DNA of 64,000 nt from Ditibartonella apihabitans (GCF_002007485.1 NZ_CP015820.1:744001-808000), one strand, 5' to 3'; counted from the stretch's first letter, positions 8,543 to 18,409 are shown. Program-made: numbers and translations. The notes: a model not told the origin generated them from the letters alone.

Positions 8543-10345
8543 ATGAATAAAAGAGGTGGGTGGCATCTTATTATGACAGCAGATCAGATTATGGCTTTTT
8601 CCATCATTGGTCTCATGATGGCAGTCTTCATATGGGATCGCTTTCGTTACGATGTTGTAGCAGTCTTGACGTTATTGCTTGCCTGTGCGGTCGGTATTGT
8701 TAGTCCGAAAGAGGCCTTTAAGGGATTTAGCGACGACATCGTGATTATCGTTGCAAGTGCCTTACTTGTCAGTGCAGGGGTCGCTCGTTCCGGAATAATG
8801 GAACTTATCATCCAACGCGTATGGCCGGATGTTAAATCTGTTCGGCTGCAACTTTGTTTTCTGGTTATTGTGGTCACGGTCCTTTCAGCTTTTGTCAAAA
8901 ATATCGGTGCCCTTGCTATTATGCTGCCGATTGCATTCCAGTTCGCCCGCCGCTCCAATGTCTCGCCTTCGATTTTTCTTATGCCAATGTCGTTTGGTGC
9001 TTTGCTCGGGGGCTTGATGACGCAGATCGGTACCTCGCCCAATGTTGTCGTTTCTGCCATGCGGGAGCATCTTGTCGGAAAAAGTTTTACCATGTTCGAC
9101 TTTACTCCGGTTGGGGCAACTGTTGCCGCTGTCGGTGTCCTTTATCTCGTTTTTTTCTCATGGTTGGTGCCTGCACGCGCGCGTAAATCCGCTTCGCCTG
9201 CCAATGGTCCGGCAAGCCGTGATTATATCTCGGAAGCCCGTGTCGTTAGCGGCTCGACAGTGATCGGTAAACAAATCTCCGATCTCGTCAAACCGGCGGC
9301 AGGAGATGCCATGGTTTTACAAATCATCAGAAACAAGACACTGATCTCTCCATTGCCGGATTTTGCGCTTGCCGAGGGAGACACAGTTGTTCTTGAAGGC
9401 ACGCATAGTGGTCTCGATTCGGTCATCAATGCTGCAAAACTTGATATTGCCAAAGGCCGTGATGTCCAGACAGGGGACAAATTGCGACAGATAGATGTTG
9501 TCGAAGCAGTTGTCACCGACAATTCGCCCCTTATAGGTATTAATGCAAAAAGACTTAATCTCTTTGATCGTTACGATGTCAATTTGTTAGCCTTGAGTCG
9601 CCCTCAGGAACGTGTAAGGCAAAGACTGGGAGATATTGTTTTCAGGCTTGGTGATGTGATTGTTTTGCAGGGACGTGATGATATTATTCCGGATCTGTTG
9701 CAGGAATTGAAATGCCTTCCGCTCGCCAAGCGTAACATCATGTTCGGCAGTTTGCGGCATGGTCTGGTGCCCTTGACTATCCTGTTTATTGCAATTGTGG
9801 CCACAGCATTGCAAATTGTTCCTGTGGCACTTGCTTTTTTTGCGGCAGCCGTTGCCATGATCGTTTTTCGGGTCATACCCGCAAGAGATGCTTATCAGGC
9901 ACTTGATGGTCAGATATTGGTTATGCTTGCAGCGCTGATACCGGTGAGCGAGACATTGGAAAAAACCGGCTGCACAAAAATTATCGGTCATTGGCTCAGT
10001 ATGTTTGCATCATCGCTGCCGCCTTCAGGTGCACTCGCGGTTATTCTCGTTGCCGCAATGCTCGTTACTCCATTTCTTAATAATGCGGCAACGGTCATGG
10101 TTATGGCACCGATTGCAACGAGCTTTGCCGAATCGCTTCAATTCAAACCGGAAGCATTTTTAATGGCTGTTGCCATTGGTGCGGGATGTGATTTTCTGAC
10201 CCCCATTGGTCATCAGTGTAATATGCTCGTTATGGGGCCGGGTGGTTATCATTTCAGCGATTATCCACGGCTTGGTGCGCCTTTAAGTTTTCTCATAGCG
10301 GTGGTTTCAGTTCCGATGTTGATGTGGGTGTGGCCGCTTACATGA
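8543..10345 (+). CDS. SLC13/DASS-type permease with two central RCK_C domains
   Basis: A 600-residue membrane protein of the divalent anion:Na+ symporter superfamily (often annotated citrate, sulfate or TrkA-C-containing transporter). Two membrane halves (about 10-210 and 400-600) are split by two soluble RCK_C/TrkA-C domains (about 228-295 and 305-385). Each membrane half has a family-type reentrant signature: NIGALAIMLPIA with TQIGTSPNVV in the first, NNAATVMVMAPIA with TPIGHQCNML in the second. The substrate is not predictable; sulfate or C4-dicarboxylates are typical. Two starts are possible: ATG 8543 with GAGGAG almost touching it, or ATG 8573 (MTADQIM) with AGAGGTGG further upstream; the later one suits the membrane topology equally. 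The stop overlaps the next start (ATGA). Confidence 0.85.
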   Translation: MNKRGGWHLIMTADQIMAFSIIGLMMAVFIWDRFRYDVVAVLTLLLACAVGIVSPKEAFKGFSDDIVIIVASALLVSAGVARSGIMELIIQRVWPDVKSVRLQLCFLVIVVTVLSAFVKNIGALAIMLPIAFQFARRSNVSPSIFLMPMSFGALLGGLMTQIGTSPNVVVSAMREHLVGKSFTMFDFTPVGATVAAVGVLYLVFFSWLVPARARKSASPANGPASRDYISEARVVSGSTVIGKQISDLVKPAAGDAMVLQIIRNKTLISPLPDFALAEGDTVVLEGTHSGLDSVINAAKLDIAKGRDVQTGDKLRQIDVVEAVVTDNSPLIGINAKRLNLFDRYDVNLLALSRPQERVRQRLGDIVFRLGDVIVLQGRDDIIPDLLQELKCLPLAKRNIMFGSLRHGLVPLTILFIAIVATALQIVPVALAFFAAAVAMIVFRVIPARDAYQALDGQILVMLAALIPVSETLEKTGCTKIIGHWLSMFASSLPPSGALAVILVAAMLVTPFLNNAATVMVMAPIATSFAESLQFKPEAFLMAVAIGAGCDFLTPIGHQCNMLVMGPGGYHFSDYPRLGAPLSFLIAVVSVPMLMWVWPLT

Positions 10346-11484
10346 TGACCATCGGTTTTAAGCTCAAGTTTAAGCAAGCACTCAATCAGGTCAGGTTGAG
10401 CTGGAAGGATGCTCTATGTGCTGGCCTTGCTGCCGGTCTTGCATGGTTTATCTCGGTCCATTTTCTTGACCATGAACACCCGATCTATGCGGCAATGACG
10501 GCACTTATCTGCTTGGCTCCGGGGGTCCCCAGCCATGGGCGTCAGGCAATCTATGTATTGATCGGCGTGTTGACAGGTGTGGCAGTCGGAGAATTGACAT
10601 TGCTCCTTCCTCCCATGCCGACCGAAGTGCGTATTGCTATTGTGGGATTTGCGGGGATGACGATTGCATCGGCTTATTCCATTGTTCCCGCCATTATTAT
10701 TCAGGCAGGCATTTCGGCAGTTATGGTTTTTGCGTTAGGAGCAGATGTTGCCGGCTGGACCCGCGCGATCGATGTCGCTGTCGGAACGTCGATAGGTCTC
10801 ATTTTCAGCCAAATCCTGTTTACGCCCGATCCACTGAAAACCCTGCATTTGGCAGTGGAACGGTTTTTTAAAGAAGTGGCTTTGAATTTCACACTCGCAG
10901 CCGATGCGCTTGAGAGAAACGATGTTTCGGATGCTATCAAAGCAATGAAGAGTTGCAGCCGTACCCATTCGGCACTGATCGGGCTAATCGGAGCAATTGA
11001 CGTAGCGCGCTCGAATGCCCGTTGGACATTGCGCGGACGATTATCGTCACGCGAAGTCGTTTCACTTTCTGCCCGCTACGATCAGTCAGGCATCAGACTT
11101 TACGCTTCGTCGCTTCTTTTTTGTGAGGCCATGGTAAACGCGATACGCAAAGGGCGGGAAGCGCCACCCGAATGGCTGATAGAGGCGCTAAAACTCATTG
11201 TCGAAAATTGTCATTTTATTGCTGGCGAAGCAAAATTGGGGCAAGAATTTGTATTTCCGGATCGCTCAGGCAGAGCCGAAGCCTCATTGACATGGCGCGA
11301 ATGCGTGATTGACATTGAAATGGTAGAAACGACACTTGCACGTTTCTATAAAAGCAGGACAAGGAGAAATCGTCTTGCCGCTTACCGGAAAAAGCAAATT
11401 CTTGACGCCGTGAGAGAGCAAATTGCTGAACGTAAACGCGCCGAAGCTCTTCTTGCCGATGAAGAAAAAGATAAAAAGTTGTAA
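10342..11484 (+). CDS. FUSC family inner-membrane protein (aromatic acid exporter-like)
   Basis: About 380 residues with an N-terminal block of six hydrophobic segments (residues about 15-165) followed by a long soluble, arginine-rich C-terminal domain, the layout of the fusaric acid resistance/YccS-type family. SHGRQAIYVLIGVLTGVAVGE fits the family's conserved first half. Such proteins are linked to export of aromatic acids or other toxic compounds; the substrate here is unknown. I chose the ATG at 10342 because it forms a four-base ATGA overlap with the preceding stop, which implies translational coupling; an upstream GTG at 10324 is also in frame. With its neighbours it forms an apparent three-gene transport operon. 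Confidence 0.75.
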   Translation: MMTIGFKLKFKQALNQVRLSWKDALCAGLAAGLAWFISVHFLDHEHPIYAAMTALICLAPGVPSHGRQAIYVLIGVLTGVAVGELTLLLPPMPTEVRIAIVGFAGMTIASAYSIVPAIIIQAGISAVMVFALGADVAGWTRAIDVAVGTSIGLIFSQILFTPDPLKTLHLAVERFFKEVALNFTLAADALERNDVSDAIKAMKSCSRTHSALIGLIGAIDVARSNARWTLRGRLSSREVVSLSARYDQSGIRLYASSLLFCEAMVNAIRKGREAPPEWLIEALKLIVENCHFIAGEAKLGQEFVFPDRSGRAEASLTWRECVIDIEMVETTLARFYKSRTRRNRLAAYRKKQILDAVREQIAERKRAEALLADEEKDKKL

Positions 11485-11591
11485 AAAAGAAGGGGGTGAT
11501 CTTATTGTGACCTTTTTTCATGATAAGGACTACCATCTTTGTTAAATTATGCTTAAAAGCCCTAGAACGCCGTTTTTGACAGGAAAAGATA

Positions 11592-12263
11592 ATGTCGAAT
11601 GAAAGTTTTATTCGTGAGGTGAATGAAGAGATCCGTCAGGAGAAGGCGAAAGCCTTGTGGGGGAATTATGGCCCTTATCTTATACTGGCAGCTGTTATTC
11701 TTGTGCTCGGTACTGGCATTTATCAAATTTATGACCACTGGCAATCGTCGAAAGCCGGACGTATCGGGGATACACTGCTCATAAGCTTCGACCTTTCTGA
11801 CGAGCGTAATTTTGATGAAGCATTGACAAAACTCGATGATGTTGAGAAATCCGGTTTTGGCGATTATCCTTTTTTGGCGGCTTTAAGAAAAGCGGCAATA
11901 TTCATGAAACAGGGCGACGCTACCAAAGCAGTTGCCGAATTTGACAAGGTTGCCGGTAATAAAAACGCTCCCGAAATTTTACAAAAAGTTGCCAAAATTC
12001 GGGCAGCCTATATTCTTGTCGACAATGGTTCTTTCGAAGATGTCGAAAAACGCGTGAAAGATCTTGCAACCGATGTGGATTCAACACGCATTATGGCTCG
12101 TGAAGCTCTCGGGCTTTCAGCTTACAAAGCCGGAAAAATGGACGATGCCCGTTATTATTTCCAGAAGATTGTCGATGAAGGCATGGACGGCTTCAAAGCC
12201 ACAGAACGTTCGCGTCTTATGCTTGAACTTATGCAAAGCTCAGGTGCTATAGCCAAGGAATAG
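11592..12263 (+). CDS. TPR_21 (YfgM-like) membrane-anchored tetratricopeptide protein
   Basis: A 223-residue protein with a short cytoplasmic N-terminus, one transmembrane helix at about 27-46 (YLILAAVILVLGTGIYQIY) and a periplasmic helical-repeat domain. The N-terminal FIREVNEEIRQEKAKALWGNYG is typical of the TPR_21 family found next to der in many bacteria; E. coli YfgM associates with the Sec translocon and periplasmic chaperones. The ATG has AGGA about eight bases upstream. It ends three bases before der and is surely co-transcribed with it. A chaperone-like role in protein export is inference from the family. Confidence 0.8.
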   Translation: MSNESFIREVNEEIRQEKAKALWGNYGPYLILAAVILVLGTGIYQIYDHWQSSKAGRIGDTLLISFDLSDERNFDEALTKLDDVEKSGFGDYPFLAALRKAAIFMKQGDATKAVAEFDKVAGNKNAPEILQKVAKIRAAYILVDNGSFEDVEKRVKDLATDVDSTRIMAREALGLSAYKAGKMDDARYYFQKIVDEGMDGFKATERSRLMLELMQSSGAIAKE

Positions 12264-12266
12264 AAA

Positions 12267-13694
12267 ATGGGTTTGACCATTGCAATTGTCGGTCGTCCCA
12301 ATGTAGGCAAATCGACACTGTTTAATCGTCTTGTCGGACAAAAATTGGCTCTTGTTGACGACACACCAGGTGTGACGAGAGATCGACGGCGCCATGCTGC
12401 TCGCCTGATGGATTTACGATTTGATGTCATTGATACCGCAGGCCTCGAAGAAGCCAAAAGCGATACACTGGAAGGGCGTATGCGTGCCCAGACCAAAGCG
12501 GCCATTGATGAAGCTGATCTTGTTCTTTTTGTACTTGATGCAAAAAGTGGCATGACGTCCAATGATTTGAATTTTGCCTCACTCGTTCGCAAGTCGGGTA
12601 AGCCGATTGTATTGGTTGCCAATAAAGCGGAGTCGAAACAGGCAACAGCAGGATTTTATGAAGCATGGTCTCTCGGCCTTGGCGAGCCATGTCCGATTTC
12701 TGCCGAACATGGGCTCGGCCTTCCGGATTTGCGCGACGCTATAGTCGAAGCTGTGGGGAAAGAAAAAGCCTTTGCTCGAACTCTTGAAGACGAAAAGCTT
12801 CGTCAGGACAAAACGACATTTGGCGAAGATATTGACGACCCTGAAGCGGATGAACCGGCTTATGATTCGACAAAACCTTTGCGTATTGCAATTGTCGGCC
12901 GACCGAATGCCGGAAAATCAACGCTCATCAATACAATGCTTGGTCAAGACCGTTTGTTGACCGGTCCCGAAGCAGGAATTACCCGTGATTCGATTTCAGT
13001 CGATTGGCACTGGAAAGATCGCGAGATCAAACTTTATGATACTGCCGGCTTGCGAAGGAAGTCGAAAGTCGAGGGAAAACTCGAAAAGCTCTCTGTAGCC
13101 GAAACATTGCGCGCCATCCGTTTTGCCGAGGTTGTTATCATTGTCCTTGATGCGACAATCCCGTTTGAAAAACAGGATTTGCAAATAGCCGATCTTGTAA
13201 TTCGCGAGGGTCGTGCGCCGGTCATTGCTTTTAATAAATGGGATTTGATTGAAAACAGGCAGGAAACGCTAGCGCGATTACACGAGGAATGTGCGCGGCT
13301 TTTACCTCAAGTGCGGGGTTTGAGGGCTGTTCCTGTATCCGGCGAAAGAGGTGATGGGATAGCCCGCCTCATGGAAAACGTCGAGCTGGTTCACCGTATC
13401 TGGAATCGCCGTATATCCACCGGTAAGCTCAACAGGTGGCTTGCGGAAATAACAGCCTATCATCCGGCACCGGCTGTTTCCGGACGGCGTTTAAAGGTGA
13501 AATATATTACACAGATCAAGACCCGTCCACCTGTCTTCGTGGTTTCGTGTTCGCGACCGGAGGCTATGCCTCAGTCCTATCTGCGCTATCTTGTAAACGG
13601 CTTGCGTGATTCTTTTGACATGCCGGGCGTTCCGATAAGGCTGACAATGACCACCTCTGACAATCCGTTTGCCGGACGGGCTAAAAAACGCTGA
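12267..13694 (+). CDS. der: Ribosome biogenesis GTPase Der (EngA)
   Basis: A 475-residue double GTPase required for maturation of the 50S ribosomal subunit. Two Walker A motifs are present: GRPNVGKST (residues about 8-16) and GRPNAGKST (about 211-219), each followed by a DTAG switch II motif ([10 protein letters not shown] and [10 protein letters not shown]). The second domain has the NKWD specificity motif; the first has NKAE, as in other alphaproteobacterial Der proteins. A KH-like C-terminal domain (about 375-475) binds rRNA. The start follows AAGGAA, and the gene sits directly after the TPR_21 gene, a conserved pairing. Confidence 0.97.
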   Translation: MGLTIAIVGRPNVGKSTLFNRLVGQKLALVDDTPGVTRDRRRHAARLMDLRFDVIDTAGLEEAKSDTLEGRMRAQTKAAIDEADLVLFVLDAKSGMTSNDLNFASLVRKSGKPIVLVANKAESKQATAGFYEAWSLGLGEPCPISAEHGLGLPDLRDAIVEAVGKEKAFARTLEDEKLRQDKTTFGEDIDDPEADEPAYDSTKPLRIAIVGRPNAGKSTLINTMLGQDRLLTGPEAGITRDSISVDWHWKDREIKLYDTAGLRRKSKVEGKLEKLSVAETLRAIRFAEVVIIVLDATIPFEKQDLQIADLVIREGRAPVIAFNKWDLIENRQETLARLHEECARLLPQVRGLRAVPVSGERGDGIARLMENVELVHRIWNRRISTGKLNRWLAEITAYHPAPAVSGRRLKVKYITQIKTRPPVFVVSCSRPEAMPQSYLRYLVNGLRDSFDMPGVPIRLTMTTSDNPFAGRAKKR

Positions 13695-13703
13695 GTCGTT
13701 TTT
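13684..13703 (+). terminator. Weak terminator at the end of der
   Basis: AAAAACG (13684-13690) can pair with CGTTTTT (13697-13703) around a six-base loop that contains the der stop codon; the distal arm itself supplies the T run. The stem is mostly A-T, so efficiency is doubtful. Confidence 0.4.
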
Positions 13704-13952
13704 AAAAAAATTTCGTTTGCACATTATTCAGGAATATTAACAAATCGGCTTTGTGACTTTCGAAAACGCCGATAAACGCACAATTTCGACGTTAACCATT
13801 TTCGTAAATTAATGAAAAATTAATCAATAAAATCAACGAATAAGGTGGTTTTTGTTAACCATAAATAAAGGTTGGTCAGGCTATCTTCACACCCACAGAA
13901 AACAAGTTTTTCTTTTTGTTTTGCGTAAGCGTATTTGCGTTGGAGTGATGTG

Positions 13953-15260
13953 GTGTTTGAAGTATCTTTCATACCGTCTTTGCGCCGTCATGGTAACAAA
14001 GGAAAGCGGAGTGATGTGCTTCGCACCGCATCCTCTTATTACATGCCAGAGGGGCGTTTCTACGAAGCGCCTGTCATTCTGAAGCAAGAAAAACGGAAAT
14101 TCCGTGTTTTGCCGCTTTTTCTTGGAGCAAGCCTTTCGGTTTTAGCAGCATCATCCATTCACAAGCTTGATATGGATGGGGGCTTTTCATCTCAAAAATC
14201 GGTTTTGGCTCATGATTCGAGAAATAAATCGATCAATGCCTCTTCGCTTGTTGAGCCGATGAAGGCTTCCGGTATCGAATTATCCGGAAATGTCCGGCCA
14301 GATTCGTTGAGCCAGAAAAAAATTGACCTCGCTTCCGACAATGATGCTTCCAATCCTGATGTCAAACGGGAAAAGAGTAAAGCTTTAGAACATGCAGAGG
14401 ACGAAAGTTACAATATATCCTATAGTGACGAACCGGAATGGCTCTTGAACAGCGGCAGAATTACGCCGTTTTCAGAAAGTTTCCAACAGGTCGGTTCATT
14501 CGAGATGGCTCAAAGAACAGCCCCTGAAAATGACGCGTCACAAAATGATGTCGAGAAGAAAGATAACGCCGATCAAAAATCCGGGGCAAAAATAGCTCTC
14601 GTTATTCCTCAAAAAAAACCGGTCGCGAAACTTCCGGTTCCGAAGATTCTCAAGAACCTTGTTACCAACGACAATCCTGACGTGATGGCTCTTGCCTATG
14701 CTCCTGCCAACGCAAAGGTCGATACCAGCGCATTCGATAGTGTGCTAACGGAAAAACATTCCCAGATCGACCGTAATGGTCGCTTTATTCCGCCGATCGG
14801 GCGTAATGATCATGCCTGGGCTGCCACACCTTTGCCGCCCGAGGCTTTTTCGGCAAAAGAGCAGAAATGTCTGGCAGAAGCTGTTTATTTCGAGTCCCGC
14901 GGAGAATCAATAAAGGGACAAGCGGCTGTGGCTCAGGTTGTTTTGAACAGAGTGAGAAATCCGGCCTATCCGAATACGATTTGTGGAGTCGTTTACCAAA
15001 ACACCAACTGGATCAATCATTGCCAGTTTTCATTTGCTTGTGATGGTCGCAAGCACAGAGTAACCGAAATAGCGCAATGGACTGTTGCCCAGCAAGTTGC
15101 GCGTGCTGTTTCGGCTGGTCAGATATGGTTTCCCGAAGTAGGTTCGGCTACTCACTATCATGCCGTCTATGTTCGCCCCCGCTGGGCACGCACAATGATA
15201 AAAGTGGACAAAATCGGCTTGCATATTTTTTATCGCACCCGCTATGGCGGCTGGATTTGA
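13953..15260 (+). CDS. SleB-type cell wall hydrolase
   Basis: About 435 residues. A cytoplasmic N-terminus (about 1-45) is followed by one hydrophobic segment (about 48-66, LPLFLGASLSVLAAS), a long low-complexity, acidic periplasmic spacer, and a C-terminal Hydrolase_2 (SleB/CwlJ) domain from about 300. That domain has the family block CLAEAVYFESRGE, the likely catalytic glutamates, then VVLNRVRNPAYPN and CQFSF. SleB-type enzymes cut peptidoglycan glycan strands; in Rhizobiales they take part in wall remodelling rather than spore germination. I place the start at GTG 13953, seven bases after GGAG; GTG 13950 and TTG 13935 are in frame. It has its own promoter region of about 250 bases after der. 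Confidence 0.8.
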   Translation: MFEVSFIPSLRRHGNKGKRSDVLRTASSYYMPEGRFYEAPVILKQEKRKFRVLPLFLGASLSVLAASSIHKLDMDGGFSSQKSVLAHDSRNKSINASSLVEPMKASGIELSGNVRPDSLSQKKIDLASDNDASNPDVKREKSKALEHAEDESYNISYSDEPEWLLNSGRITPFSESFQQVGSFEMAQRTAPENDASQNDVEKKDNADQKSGAKIALVIPQKKPVAKLPVPKILKNLVTNDNPDVMALAYAPANAKVDTSAFDSVLTEKHSQIDRNGRFIPPIGRNDHAWAATPLPPEAFSAKEQKCLAEAVYFESRGESIKGQAAVAQVVLNRVRNPAYPNTICGVVYQNTNWINHCQFSFACDGRKHRVTEIAQWTVAQQVARAVSAGQIWFPEVGSATHYHAVYVRPRWARTMIKVDKIGLHIFYRTRYGGWI

Positions 15261-15495
15261 TATTAAACTTATTCTTTTATCATGAAAAAACATTAAAAAA
15301 CAATAAGTTGTGAATATTCTTCCGATTTCGTTGCGAACAAAATGAAGTTAACGGAAGCCTTTACTTTCCCGTTTAAAGAAAATTCCTTTTGATCTTGGGG
15401 AATGGCGGCTTGACGAATGCCTCTCGTAACAATATGTTGCGCCCAAACTCTAGAGGTCAGACCTTTACTTTGCATTTGGGATTAAGGGGCCAAAT

Positions 15496-15915
15496 ATGGC
15501 GAAAGGTGATAAACCTGATAAGCCTGAGAGAGGTACTCGAATACCGGAGCAGGGGAGTAGTCCTGAACCTTCGGATCTGGAAATACGCAGGCGAAATCTG
15601 CAAGAAAAATTGGCGCGTTATAACTCGGCCAAAAAACCGGATCATGAAGAGGGGGAATCTGGACCGCCAAAGGGGATGGCACAAGCAATCAGATTATCCA
15701 GTGAATTTTTGGCTGGTGTTGTGGTTGGTGTTATACTAGGGTTAGGTATTGATCAATTGGCAGGAACATCGCCGTGGGGATTGATTATTTTTCTTTTCCT
15801 TGGATTTTCTGCCGGAGTATTGAATATATTACGGTCGGTGGGGGCTGTGGCTCCCAGTCAAATTGGCAAAAACGGCGCATCGCGCCAAGATGAGGGGCCT
15901 AATAAGCCCGAGTAA
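15496..15915 (+). CDS. atpI: ATP synthase accessory protein AtpI
   Basis: A 139-residue protein with a hydrophilic, charged first half and two transmembrane helices (about 70-90 and 97-118: [19 protein letters not shown] and [19 protein letters not shown]), matching AtpI, which helps assemble the c-ring of FoF1-ATP synthase. The long charged N-terminal tail is usual in alphaproteobacteria. It has a strong ribosome binding site (AAGGGG) and starts the Fo operon; the 235 bases before it must carry the promoter. Confidence 0.9.
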   Translation: MAKGDKPDKPERGTRIPEQGSSPEPSDLEIRRRNLQEKLARYNSAKKPDHEEGESGPPKGMAQAIRLSSEFLAGVVVGVILGLGIDQLAGTSPWGLIIFLFLGFSAGVLNILRSVGAVAPSQIGKNGASRQDEGPNKPE

Positions 15916-15926
15916 AAGAGGTTAAG

Positions 15927-16685
15927 GTGTCAGCGAGCGGTCCAGATCCTATTCATCAGTTTCAGATGTCTAAGCTGATCAATATTTCTTTCGGAAATAT
16001 GGATTTATCATTCACCAATGTTTCGCTCTTCATGGCAATAACAGTGGTTTTTTCCTCAATGTTCCTGTTTGCATCTTCTTCAAGTCGTGGAATTGTCCCG
16101 ACCCGAATGCAATCAATTTCGGAAATTACCTATGAATTTGTTGCCAATATGTTGCGCGGTTCGGCGGGGGCACAAGGAATGCGGTTTTTCCCGCTTGTGT
16201 TTTCGATATTCATATTTGTGCTTGTAGCCAACTTTTTAGGTCTTTTCCCTTATTTCTATACCGTCACATCGCAGATCGCCATTACATTTGCTCTTGCGAT
16301 GCTGGTCATTTTTACCGTGGTTATTTACGGTTTTATCAAGAACGGGTTCGGATTTTTGAGATTGTTTGTTCCGTCCGGTGTGCCGGTTATCATCTTGCCA
16401 CTGGTGACAATAATCGAAGTTATTTCGTTTCTGTCTCGTCCGATTAGCCTATCCGTTCGTCTTTTTGCCAACATGTTGGCAGGACACATTACACTGAAAG
16501 TGTTTGCCGGTTTTGTTGTCTCTATGATAGGCTTGGGGGCGGCCGGCATCGGTGGCTCGATCCTGCCTCTTATAATGACTGTTGCAGTCACTGCACTCGA
16601 GGTTCTTGTGGCGTTTCTTCAAGCCTATGTTTTTACTATTCTAACCTGTATGTACCTTGCTGATGCGGTGCATCCCGGACATTGA
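15927..16685 (+). CDS. atpB: ATP synthase Fo subunit a
   Basis: A 252-residue inner-membrane subunit that forms the proton half-channels beside the c-ring. The essential arginine lies in [12 protein letters not shown] (about residue 178), the most conserved part of the family, and the C-terminal helix [16 protein letters not shown] fits as well. Translation starts at GTG 15927 after AGAGG, 11 bases from the atpI stop. The length is normal for alphaproteobacteria. Confidence 0.97.
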   Translation: MSASGPDPIHQFQMSKLINISFGNMDLSFTNVSLFMAITVVFSSMFLFASSSSRGIVPTRMQSISEITYEFVANMLRGSAGAQGMRFFPLVFSIFIFVLVANFLGLFPYFYTVTSQIAITFALAMLVIFTVVIYGFIKNGFGFLRLFVPSGVPVIILPLVTIIEVISFLSRPISLSVRLFANMLAGHITLKVFAGFVVSMIGLGAAGIGGSILPLIMTVAVTALEVLVAFLQAYVFTILTCMYLADAVHPGH

Positions 16686-16742
16686 TGAAACTGGTGGGCT
16701 TCCACCGCTTTTAAATGCGATTTTGCTTCAAAGGAGAATGAT

Positions 16743-16973
16743 ATGGAATTAGCACTCGCAGCAAAATATATAGGCGCTGGTCTCGCCTGCTTTGGTATGG
16801 CAGGTACAGCTCTCGGCCTAGGTAACATTTTTGGTAGCTATCTTTCGGGTGCTCTTCGCAATCCGTCTGCTGCCGATGGTCAGTTTGCACGTTTGGTTTT
16901 CGGCTTTGCTGTTACAGAAGCTCTGGGCATTTTCTCGTTGCTCGTTGCTATTCTGCTTCTCTTCGCTGTCTGA
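16743..16973 (+). CDS. atpE: ATP synthase Fo subunit c
   Basis: A 76-residue two-helix proteolipid that forms the rotating proton-carrying ring. The polar loop RNP is at residues 39-41 and the proton-binding carboxylate is Glu59 (in FAVTEALGIF). The glycine-rich first helix (GLACFGMAGTALGLGN) is typical. No extra acidic residues suggesting Na+ specificity are evident, so it is probably proton-driven. It follows atpB by 57 bases with AAAGGAG upstream, and a stable hairpin follows it (17007-17025). Confidence 0.97.
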   Translation: MELALAAKYIGAGLACFGMAGTALGLGNIFGSYLSGALRNPSAADGQFARLVFGFAVTEALGIFSLLVAILLLFAV

Positions 16974-17006
16974 TAAGTAAATGCCTTTGGCTATTGCATT
17001 TGGCGA

Positions 17007-17025
17007 GGCAGGCGTAAAGCCTGCC
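17007..17025 (+). promoter_or_regulatory. Hairpin between atpE and atpF2
   Basis: A perfect seven-pair stem (GGCAGGC/GCCTGCC) with a five-base loop GTAAA lies 34 bases after the atpE stop in the 161-base gap before the b' gene. There is no T run, so it is not a standard terminator. Because c is needed in about tenfold excess over b and b', a processing or 3'-end-stabilising hairpin here would raise atpE output; that role is inference. Confidence 0.5.
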
Positions 17026-17134
17026 ACACGCTCTTTAGCTAGAGCCAAAAGCAAAAAGAAAAACCTTAAGCTGCCGCAAGGCTGTTACCATTTGTTTTTC
17101 AAAAGCATTGGAGCTTGTGAGAGGGTAAAACGGG

Positions 17135-17707
17135 ATGTTTCTATCTAGCGCACTTGCGCAAACTGTCGAAACGCCAGTAGAACATGCGGGCGAAGCTGCA
17201 CAACATGCAGGGCGTGTTTTTCCGCCTTTTGATTTTTCATACTACGAATCGCATATATTCTGGCTCATTATTTGTTTTGGCCTGTTTTATATATTCATAT
17301 CCAGGGTCATTGTTCCGCGTATTGGTGGTACAATTGAAATCCGACGGGATAGAATTGCTTCCGACCATGATAAAGCGGAACGTATGAATATGGAGCGTGA
17401 AAGCGCCATTGCTTCCTATGAACGTGAGCTTTCTGAAGCGCGCTCTCGTGCTATTGCAATTGCACAAAGCTCCGCCGATGAAATTCGCAACAAGGTTGAT
17501 GAAGAACGTAAAAAGTCGGAAGCCGAGCTTGATAAAAAGCTGGCAGAATCCGAAGAGAGAATTAAAAAAATCCGAAACAACGCTATGGGTAATGTTAACA
17601 AGATTGCCGAGACGACAGCAGCAGAGATTGTTGAAGAACTGATCGGAAAGAAGGTCAGTGCTTCGGCTGCAACGGCAGCGGTCAAGGCAGTAAGCGGTTT
17701 GGAGTAA
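17135..17707 (+). CDS. atpF2: ATP synthase Fo subunit b' (b2)
   Basis: A 190-residue second b-type subunit. About 40 residues of leader precede one membrane helix (HIFWLIICFGLFYIFISRVIVP, about 46-67) and a long charged coiled coil that forms half of the peripheral stalk. Alphaproteobacteria and photosynthetic organisms use a b/b' heterodimer, so this gene supports the class assignment. SD is GAGAGGG. It ends seven bases before atpF. Confidence 0.93.
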   Translation: MFLSSALAQTVETPVEHAGEAAQHAGRVFPPFDFSYYESHIFWLIICFGLFYIFISRVIVPRIGGTIEIRRDRIASDHDKAERMNMERESAIASYERELSEARSRAIAIAQSSADEIRNKVDEERKKSEAELDKKLAESEERIKKIRNNAMGNVNKIAETTAAEIVEELIGKKVSASAATAAVKAVSGLE

Positions 17708-17713
17708 AAAGTC

Positions 17714-18196
17714 ATGATGACAGATACGTTCTGGGCGCTGATAGGATTGCTGCTTTTTATCGCCGTTCTTGTCTATTACAAAGTGCCTGCACTTCTTAAT
17801 AGTTTTCTGGATAAACGTGCCGAACTCATTCGCAGTGAACTTGATGAAGCACGTCGCACGCGTGAAGAAGCTCAGGAACTTCTGGCTGTTTATCAGGCCA
17901 AACGTGAACAGGCGGAAAAGGAAGCAAAAGAGATTATTGCAGCCGCAAAACGTGAAGCAGAACTGCTTGCAAAAGATGCTCACCAGAAAATGGCTGATTA
18001 TGTCGCCCGCCGTAACAAAATGGCAGAACAAAAAATTGCCCATGCGGAATCGGAAGCAATCGACGCCGTTAAAGCATCAGTCGTTGATATTGCTGTCGCT
18101 GCGGCAAAAGAAATGCTGGTCAAGGAAATTGACGATAAAAAATCGGCAAGTCTTATTAAGGACTCGCTAGCTGATGTCAAAGCCCACCTTAATTAA
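17714..18196 (+). CDS. atpF: ATP synthase Fo subunit b
   Basis: A 160-residue peripheral stalk subunit: one N-terminal membrane helix (FWALIGLLLFIAVLVYY, about 5-23), then a long coiled coil rich in alanine, glutamate and lysine. It pairs with b' to hold the F1 head still against the rotor. It is the last gene of this Fo operon; the F1 genes are elsewhere, as usual in Rhizobiales. A clear terminator follows. Confidence 0.95.
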   Translation: MMTDTFWALIGLLLFIAVLVYYKVPALLNSFLDKRAELIRSELDEARRTREEAQELLAVYQAKREQAEKEAKEIIAAAKREAELLAKDAHQKMADYVARRNKMAEQKIAHAESEAIDAVKASVVDIAVAAAKEMLVKEIDDKKSASLIKDSLADVKAHLN

Positions 18197-18231
18197 AATT
18201 CCGTCTTGAATACAGGGCGAAAAGATCACTG

Positions 18232-18259
18232 AAAACCACGCTTAATGCGTGGTTTTTTT
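18232..18259 (+). terminator. Rho-independent terminator of the atp (Fo) operon
   Basis: A ten-pair stem AAAACCACGC/GCGTGGTTTT (18232-18241 and 18247-18256) with loop TTAAT runs into seven T. It lies 35 bases after the atpF stop. Its loop region (ACGCTTAATGCG) resembles the core of the tandem repeat that follows. Confidence 0.92.
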
Positions 18260-18409
18260 GTGCCTTTTGACAACAAAGTTTTTCAGGCTTGGAAAAATAG
18301 CTCCATTGTTATTCGTTTTAAGACGGCAGTCGTGCGAAGCGCATTTTCCGCGGTAATCCATTTTCTTGTTGAGCCCTTTCGCGTTTTCGGCACGCACACC
18401 CGAGCGGGT

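Noticed and set aside
17237..18043. 268-codon minus-strand frame antisense to atpF2 and atpF
   Set aside because: It is a shadow of two certain genes: low-complexity Phe/Cys/Asn-rich translation, no family features.
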